64,000 nucleotides of DNA from JAJYVT01 sp027339205. Lineage in GTDB: Bacteria > Actinomycetota > Acidimicrobiia > Acidimicrobiales > RAAP-2. The notes under the pieces were generated by a model that was given only the letters and a program-made list of their open reading frames with translations, was not told the DNA's origin and made no database searches. Positions 59,087 to 64,000 of this stretch are shown one piece after another. The translations under genes and the position numbers were made by a program. The number at the start of each line of letters is the position of its first letter. The stretch's first letter is position 1. The DNA lies in NCBI GenBank assembly GCA_027339205.1, contig DAHWOV010000001.1, forward strand, positions 7,365-71,364, given 5' to 3'.

Positions 59087-60018
59087 GGGTCGTCGTCGCC
59101 GGCGGCGCGGGCTTCCTGGGCTCCCACCTCTGCGAGCGCCTCGTCGCCCGAGGTGACGAGGTGGTCTGCCTCGACGACCTGTCGACCGGCTCCGAGGACA
59201 ACGTCGGGCACCTCTCGCACGAGGCGGCCTTCTCCTTCGTCGCAGCCGACGTGAGCCGGGAGGTTCCCGTCGGCGGCCGTGTCGACGCGGTCTGCAACCT
59301 GGCGAGCCCGGCGTCGCCACCCGCGTACCTCGCCAGGCCGCTCGAGACGCTCGCGACGGGGAGCGAGGGGACGAGGCGGCTGCTCGAGTTCGCGGAGCGG
59401 TCCGGGGCGCGCTACCTGCTGGCGTCCACGAGCGAGGTCTACGGGGACCCCGAGGTCCACCCGCAGACCGAGAGCTACCGAGGCAACGTCGATCCGATCG
59501 GTCCGCGCAGTGTCTACGACGAGGCGAAGCGCTTCGCCGAGGCACTCACCATGGCGGCCCACCGTGCCCGCGGCGTCGACGTGGGCATCGCGAGGATCTT
59601 CAACACCTACGGGCCGCGCCTGTCAGCCGACGACGGGCGCGTGGTCTCGAACTTCTGCGTCCAGGCGCTGCGCACACGCCCGCTCACGGTCTACGGGGAC
59701 GGCACGCAGACGCGGAGCCTCTGCTACGTCGACGACCAGGTGGACGGGCTGCTCGCGCTCCTCGACGCCCGCGTGACGGGTCCGGTCAACATCGGGAACC
59801 CCGACGAGCGGACCGTCGCCGAGCTCGCGGCGAAGGTGCTCGAGATCACCGGGTCGCGCTCGGGCATCGAGCACCGTCCGCTCCCCGCCGACGACCCGAG
59901 CCGCCGCTGCCCGGACATCACGCGCGCACGGCGCGAGCTCGGCTGGTCTCCCAAAGTCGGGCTCGACGACGGGCTCTCGCGCACCGTGTCGTGGTTCCGC
60001 AGCCACCTGGGCAGTTGA
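59083..60018 (+). CDS. UDP-glucuronate decarboxylase-like epimerase/dehydratase
   Basis: 311 residues, extended SDR. VVVAGGAGFLGSHLCERLVARG, CNLASPASPPAYLARPLETLATGSEG (the ASPASPxxY motif of UDP-xylose synthases), ASTSEVYGDPEVHPQTE, YDEAKRFAE and ARIFNTYGPRL. The ASPASPP motif directs the call to UXS, which makes UDP-xylose from UDP-glucuronate, the product of the preceding gene. GTG start overlaps the ugd stop. Confidence 0.88.
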   Translation: MRVVVAGGAGFLGSHLCERLVARGDEVVCLDDLSTGSEDNVGHLSHEAAFSFVAADVSREVPVGGRVDAVCNLASPASPPAYLARPLETLATGSEGTRRLLEFAERSGARYLLASTSEVYGDPEVHPQTESYRGNVDPIGPRSVYDEAKRFAEALTMAAHRARGVDVGIARIFNTYGPRLSADDGRVVSNFCVQALRTRPLTVYGDGTQTRSLCYVDDQVDGLLALLDARVTGPVNIGNPDERTVAELAAKVLEITGSRSGIEHRPLPADDPSRRCPDITRARRELGWSPKVGLDDGLSRTVSWFRSHLGS

Positions 60019-60899
60019 CCGCACGCGCCGAGGACCGGGTCGCCGCAGTCGTCGTCGACTACGACGCGGGGGACCTGCTCGCCGCCTGCGTCCGCTCGCT
60101 GCACGACGACGGCGTCCTCCAGGTCGTCGTCGTGGAGAACGGCGACCCCGGGAGCGCACGCCGAGCGCTCGGGGGCCTGGCCGTCGCGCTGGTGGCGACC
60201 GGGCGCAACCTCGGCTACGGCGCGGGCGCCAACCGCGGGATCGCCACGAGCGGCGAGTCGGAGTACGTGCTCGTGTGCAACCCGGACCTGCGCGTGCACC
60301 CGGGCGCGACGGCCAGGCTGGTCGCCGCGCTCGACGCGCACCCCCACTGGGCGATCGTCGGCCCGCGCATCGTCGACCCCTCGGGTGCGGAGTACCCCTC
60401 GGTGCGGCGGTTCCCCTCGATGCTCGACGCCGCCGGCCACGCCCTCTTGGCGCTCGCCTGGCCGGACAACCGGTTCAGCCGCCGGTACCGGGACCGGGTG
60501 GGCGACGAGACCCGCGGGGTCGATTGGGTCTCGGGCGCGTGCTTCCTCGCCCGGCGCGCCGCGCTCGAGGAGCTCGGGGGCTTCGACGAGGCCTACTTCA
60601 TGTTCGCAGAGGACATCGACTTGTGTTGGCGGGCGCAGCGCGCAGGGTGGGGAGTCGGGGTCGAGCCGGGAGCGGAGGTCACCCACGTCCACGGCGTGTC
60701 GCGCCGCCGCCACCCCTACAGGATGCTCGTGGCCCACCACCGATCGGCGCTGCGCTTCGAGGCGCGGCGGGCGCGAGGAGTGGAGCGGCTCGCGCTGCCC
60801 GCGGCGGCCGCGGTGCTCGGCGTCCGGCTCGGGATGGCGCTCGCCGACGAGGCGCTCCGCCGCCGCCGCGACGCCGGGGGAGCCGGCACCCGGGCGTAG
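60015..60899 (+). CDS. Glycosyltransferase family 2, rhamnosyltransferase-like
   Basis: 294 residues. AAVVVDYDAGDLLAACVRSL, VVVENGDPGSARRAL, RNLGYGAGANRGIA and VLVCNPDLRVHPGA (donor and metal site), then GACFLARRAALEELGGFDEAYFMFAEDIDLCWRAQRAG, the acceptor-side motif of WbbL-like dTDP-rhamnosyltransferases. TTG 60015 overlaps the upstream stop as TTGA. Likely transfers rhamnose or another sugar made by this operon onto a wall or lipid-linked acceptor. Confidence 0.85.
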   Translation: MTARAEDRVAAVVVDYDAGDLLAACVRSLHDDGVLQVVVVENGDPGSARRALGGLAVALVATGRNLGYGAGANRGIATSGESEYVLVCNPDLRVHPGATARLVAALDAHPHWAIVGPRIVDPSGAEYPSVRRFPSMLDAAGHALLALAWPDNRFSRRYRDRVGDETRGVDWVSGACFLARRAALEELGGFDEAYFMFAEDIDLCWRAQRAGWGVGVEPGAEVTHVHGVSRRRHPYRMLVAHHRSALRFEARRARGVERLALPAAAAVLGVRLGMALADEALRRRRDAGGAGTRA

Positions 60900-60924
60900 G
60901 GCGCCAGGGCAGGGCGCCAGGGCG

Positions 60925-60930
60925 TAGGAT
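60925..60930 (+). promoter_or_regulatory. -10 element TAGGAT for the upstream RNA
   Basis: TAGGAT ends six bases before the first base of the 13-bp closing helix at 60936, the expected distance to a transcription start. No convincing -35 is visible. A 13-bp GCGCCAGGGC-type duplication precedes it (60901-60923). Confidence 0.45.
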
Positions 60931-60935
60931 GCGGC

Positions 60936-61197
60936 GGGCTGCGTGCGGGTCTGTGGTTGCAAGTCGATGCCAGCCGCAGGCGAAACGACCCACGTAAGGC
61001 AACTCGTGGTTGCCGAGCATGGTGCGGCTTAGGAGTAAGTCCTGCCCGCCCGGATCCCCCGGTTGGCGGGGGAGGGCGGTGACGGGGGGATGCGTGCCGA
61101 CGACGGCGCCGCCGGACCGCCAGGTCGCCGGTGCCGGGCCGCCACCCCTGCAGCAGGCGAGTGTGGGGCCAAAGACCAGGTCAGCCGCACGCAGCCC
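60936..61197 (+). ncRNA. Structured RNA candidate upstream of secA (raiA-motif-like, unverified)
   Basis: GGGCTGCGTGCGG (60936-60948) is the exact reverse complement of CCGCACGCAGCCC (61185-61197), closing a ~262-nt region with no coding frame. Inside are several more helices. GGGTC/GACCC and CTGTGG/CCGCAG lie near the start. CCACG and CGTGG enclose a loop whose GGCAA can pair with the following TTGCC (pseudoknot). A CCGCCC/GGGCGG helix is stacked on CCCCCG/CGGGGG. Purine-rich single-stranded stretches (GCGAAAC, GGAGTAAG) lie between helices. hpf/raiA commonly precedes secA in actinobacteria and is absent here. My best guess is a raiA-motif (ARRPOF) RNA; I cannot confirm it. Confidence 0.7.
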
Positions 61198-61245
61198 CTT
61201 CCTGCACGGTCCCCTTGGGGCTCCGGCCGGTAGCATTCACAAGCC

Positions 61246-64000
61246 ATGTCCGTGTTCACCAAGGTCCTGCGTGCCGGGGAGGGGAAGAAGGTCCGCCGCC
61301 TCGCCGAGCTCGTGCCGCTCGTCAACGAGCTCGAGCCGGAGATGGAGGCGCTCTCCGACGACGAGCTCAGGCACAAGACCGTCGAGTTCCGCGAGCGGCT
61401 CCAAGCGGGGGAAACCCTCGACGACCTCTTGATCGAAGCCTTCGCGGTCGTGCGGGAGGCGTCGTGGAGGGTCCTCGGGCAGCGCCACTTCGACGTCCAG
61501 CTCATGGGCGGGATGGCGCTGCACTTCGGCTGGATCGCCGAGATGAAGACGGGCGAAGGCAAGACGCTCGTCTCGACGCTCCCGGTGTACCTGAACGCGC
61601 TCAGCGGCAAGGGCGTCCACGTGGTCACGGTGAACGACTACCTGGCGACGCGCGACGCCGAGTGGATGGGACGCGTCTACCGCTGGCTCGGGCTGAGCGT
61701 CGGGCGCGTGGGACCCGACATCGTCGACCCCAAGGAGAAGCGAGAGGCGTACCACTCCGACGTCACCTACGGGACGAACACCGAGTTCGGGTTCGACTAC
61801 CTCCGTGACAACATGCAGATCTCGCGCGACACAATGGTCCAAAGAGGGCACGTCTACGCGATCGTCGACGAAGTCGACTCGATCCTGATCGACGAGGCCC
61901 GCACCCCCCTCATCATCTCGGGTCCCGCCGACGAGGCCGCGCGCCTGTACTACCAGTTCGCCAGCATCGCCCGGACTCTCGAGCGCGACGTCGACTACGA
62001 GGTGGACGAGGAGAAGCGCCACGTCGTCCCCCTCGAGTCGGGGATCGAGAAGGTCGAGCGCGCCGTGGGCGTGGAGAACCTCTACGACGCGGTCTCCGTC
62101 AACTACGTGCACCAGCTCATCAAGGCGCTCGAGGCCAAGGAGCTGTACCACCGGGACAAGGAGTACCTCGTCGACCAGGGCGAGGTGAAGATCATCGACG
62201 AGTTCACGGGCCGCACGCTCGAAGGGCGCCGATGGTCGGACGGGCTCCACCAGGCGGTCGAGGCGAAGGAGCGGGTCCGGATCAAAGAGGAGAACCACAC
62301 CTGGGCGACCGTCACGCTCCAGAACTACTTCCGGCTCTACGAGAAGCTCGCCGGGATGACCGGCACCGCCGAGACCGAGGCGGCGGAGTTCGCCAACACC
62401 TACAACCTGCCGGTCGTCCCCATCCCGACCAACAAGCCCATGATCCGCGTGGACGAGCCGGACCTCATCTTCAAGTCGGAGACGGCCAAGTTCAACGCCG
62501 TCGTCGAGGACATCGTGGAGCGCTACGACCGGGGGCAGCCGGTCCTGGTCGGCACCGCGTCGGTGGTGAAGTCGGAGGTCCTCTCGCGCCTGTTGGAAAA
62601 GCGCGGGATCCCGCACAACGTGCTCAACGCGAAGCAGCACTTCCGCGAGGCCGAGATCGTGGCCCAGGCCGGGAGACCGGGCACGGTGACCGTGGCGACG
62701 AACATGGCGGGCCGCGGCGTCGACATCATCCTGGGCGGCAACCCCGAGCTCCTCGCGGCGCACCGTGCGGTGGCCGAGGAGATCGACGCCGTCTCCGAAG
62801 AGGGGCGGGCCGCCTACGCGCGCATGCTCGCGGAGATCGAGTCGATGTGCGCCGCGGACGCGGAGAAGGTGCGAGAGGCCGGGGGCCTCTACGTCCTGGG
62901 CAGCGAGCGTCACGAGAGCCGTCGGATCGACAACCAGCTCCGGGGCCGCTCCGGCAGGCAGGGGGACCCCGGCGAGAGCCGCTTCTACCTCTCCTTGGAG
63001 GACGACCTCATGCGGCTGTTCGCCACGCGCGCGATGAGCTGGGTGATGGGCCGGACCCTCCCAGAGGACGTCCCGATCGAGGCGAAGATGGTCACCAAGG
63101 CGATCGAGAGCGCGCAGACCACGGTGGAGGCCCGCAACTCCGAGATCCGCAAGGAGGTCCTCAAGTACGACGAGGTGATGAACGAGCAGCGCAAGGTGAT
63201 CTATGCGCGGCGCTTGCAGGTGATCGACGGGGAGGACCTCGAGGAGCACACCAAAGAGCTCCTCGTCGCGACGGTCGAGGGGCTCGTGCAGGCGGCGTGC
63301 CCCAGCGACTACCCCGAGGAGTGGGACCTCGAGCTGCTCGTGAAGGAGCTCGTCCAGTACTACCCGACGGAGTTCACCGTCGAGGACCTCGCGGAGGCGA
63401 CGAGCGCGGCGCACATCACCGAGAGCGTGGTCGCCGACGCGCTGGACTACTACGAGCGGCACTCCGCGGAGCTGCCCGGCGGTGCGGAGCAGGCGCGCCA
63501 GGTCGAGCGCGAGGTCATGCTGCACGTGATCGACCGCCGCTGGCGGGACCATCTCGCCGAGATGGACTACTTGCGCGAGGGCATCAACCTCCGCGCGATG
63601 GGACAGCAGGACCCGCTGGTCGCGTGGCAGCGTGAGGGCTTCGAGATGTTCGGCCAGCTCATGGATGCCATCGAGGACGACTACCTGCGCTTCGTGCTGC
63701 ATGTCGAGGCGGTCGTCGAGCCGGCAGCCGAGCCGGACCTCGGCCGTGCCGTCTACGAGGCCGCAGACGACCCGGTGGCAGGGACGGTCGCGCTGGCGTC
63801 GAGGCTGCTCGCCGACCAAGGGGTCGACGTGGCCGCGCTGGAGGCCGCCGAGCGCCAGGCCGCCGCGGCGGTGGTCCCGATCGGAGCCGCCATAAAGGCG
63901 CCCGCCCCGGTCGCGCCCGGGCGCGGGGCGCCGGGCCGCGCCGCGCCCGCGCACGGCGCGTCCGCCGGCGGGGTGCCGAACGGGCGCGCGCAGCCAGGCC
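61246..64000 (+). CDS. secA: Protein translocase ATPase SecA, 3' end beyond window
   Basis: 918 codons without a stop, running off the right edge. Walker A MKTGEGKTL, VVTVNDYLATRDAEWM, YGTNTEFGFDYLRDNM, DEVDSILIDEARTPLIISG, GMTGTAETEAAEF, PTNKPMIR, TNMAGRGVDI, LRGRSGRQGDPG, and the helical scaffold/wing region to ~840. The last visible stretch (after VVPIGAAIKAPAP) is Ala/Pro/Gly-rich linker; the C-terminal zinc tail is not reached. ATG 61246 starts MSVFTKVLRAGEG, as in actinobacterial SecA1. It powers Sec-dependent export with SecYEG. Confidence 0.95.
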   Translation, partial: MSVFTKVLRAGEGKKVRRLAELVPLVNELEPEMEALSDDELRHKTVEFRERLQAGETLDDLLIEAFAVVREASWRVLGQRHFDVQLMGGMALHFGWIAEMKTGEGKTLVSTLPVYLNALSGKGVHVVTVNDYLATRDAEWMGRVYRWLGLSVGRVGPDIVDPKEKREAYHSDVTYGTNTEFGFDYLRDNMQISRDTMVQRGHVYAIVDEVDSILIDEARTPLIISGPADEAARLYYQFASIARTLERDVDYEVDEEKRHVVPLESGIEKVERAVGVENLYDAVSVNYVHQLIKALEAKELYHRDKEYLVDQGEVKIIDEFTGRTLEGRRWSDGLHQAVEAKERVRIKEENHTWATVTLQNYFRLYEKLAGMTGTAETEAAEFANTYNLPVVPIPTNKPMIRVDEPDLIFKSETAKFNAVVEDIVERYDRGQPVLVGTASVVKSEVLSRLLEKRGIPHNVLNAKQHFREAEIVAQAGRPGTVTVATNMAGRGVDIILGGNPELLAAHRAVAEEIDAVSEEGRAAYARMLAEIESMCAADAEKVREAGGLYVLGSERHESRRIDNQLRGRSGRQGDPGESRFYLSLEDDLMRLFATRAMSWVMGRTLPEDVPIEAKMVTKAIESAQTTVEARNSEIRKEVLKYDEVMNEQRKVIYARRLQVIDGEDLEEHTKELLVATVEGLVQAACPSDYPEEWDLELLVKELVQYYPTEFTVEDLAEATSAAHITESVVADALDYYERHSAELPGGAEQARQVEREVMLHVIDRRWRDHLAEMDYLREGINLRAMGQQDPLVAWQREGFEMFGQLMDAIEDDYLRFVLHVEAVVEPAAEPDLGRAVYEAADDPVAGTVALASRLLADQGVDVAALEAAERQAAAAVVPIGAAIKAPAPVAPGRGAPGRAAPAHGASAGGVPNGRAQPG

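Noticed and set aside
60936..61197. SRP RNA, tmRNA, RNase P RNA or cobalamin riboswitch as identity of the RNA upstream of secA
   Set aside because: No SRP domain-IV GGAAG-type core, no tmRNA TTCGA acceptor end, no RNase P GAGGAAAGTCC core and no convincing B12-box could be found.
61237..63954. 905-codon leftward frame at the right edge
   Set aside because: Antisense of secA; the secA frame is unmistakable and simply lacks a stop within the window.

Overview
The window looks like a chromosome segment of a high-GC actinobacterium, most plausibly a member of the Acidimicrobiia. The evidence is very high GC, frequent GTG and TTG starts, an mtrA-mtrB-lpqB-like cluster, homodimeric AceE, an AccA3-type biotin carboxylase, and a metabolism built on B12, lipoate and ferric iron. 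The class assignment is an inference from gene content; no rRNA is present. Both edges cut genes: a CtaG-like gene at the left and secA at the right.

Region 1 (1-19.1 kb) is core metabolism. It holds a secreted cell-wall-binding protein, pyruvate dehydrogenase E1 (aceE), RNase HI, an SDR dehydrogenase and an aldo/keto reductase. Next come E3 (lpdA), E2 (sucB type) and a single gene that fuses octanoyltransferase (LipB) to lipoyl synthase (LipA). Together these supply pyruvate/2-oxoacid dehydrogenase parts and their lipoylation. A DUF2510-type membrane protein, B12-dependent methionine synthase (metH), a cobalamin adenosyltransferase and leucyl aminopeptidase follow.

Region 2 (19.4-26 kb) is accessory. 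A tRNA-Thr(TGT) has a 3.06-kb insertion element placed exactly at its CCA end, with 6-bp target duplications and inverted ends. The element carries a DDE transposase, a tyrosine-recombinase-like protein and a small Cys-rich protein. Then come a vapBC pair and an arsenic cassette (arsR divergent from a 30-codon leader ORF and arsM).

Region 3 (25.5-45.6 kb) holds a ferric-iron ABC importer with a COG4280-type membrane protein, a GGDEF protein, an HD-GYP-type protein, a HAD phosphatase and a beta-propeller protein. It also holds a cNMP-binding protein, an mtrA-mtrB-lpqB-like two-component locus, a membrane-anchored collagen-like protein, and a LacI regulator next to a 3-hydroxyisobutyrate-dehydrogenase-like gene. 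A nitroreductase and a rhodanese-MoeB fusion close the region.

Region 4 (45.7-55.9 kb) opens with a tight five-gene operon: histidine phosphatase, phosphosulfolactate synthase (ComA), VOC protein, AMP-forming acyl ligase and membrane acyltransferase. I consider it a candidate uncharacterised sulfonate or sulfonate-lipid pathway. It is followed by an acyl-CoA mutase large subunit, an M20 amidohydrolase, a biotin carboxylase/BCCP and BirA.

Region 5 (55.9-64 kb) is a sugar-nucleotide operon (rfbB, rfbD, ugd, a UXS-like gene and a GT2 glycosyltransferase) with overlapping stop/start codons. It is followed by a ~262-nt structured-RNA candidate closed by a perfect 13-bp helix, then secA. Many gene junctions carry their own short tandem repeats (12-36 bp units), a recurring feature of this chromosome.
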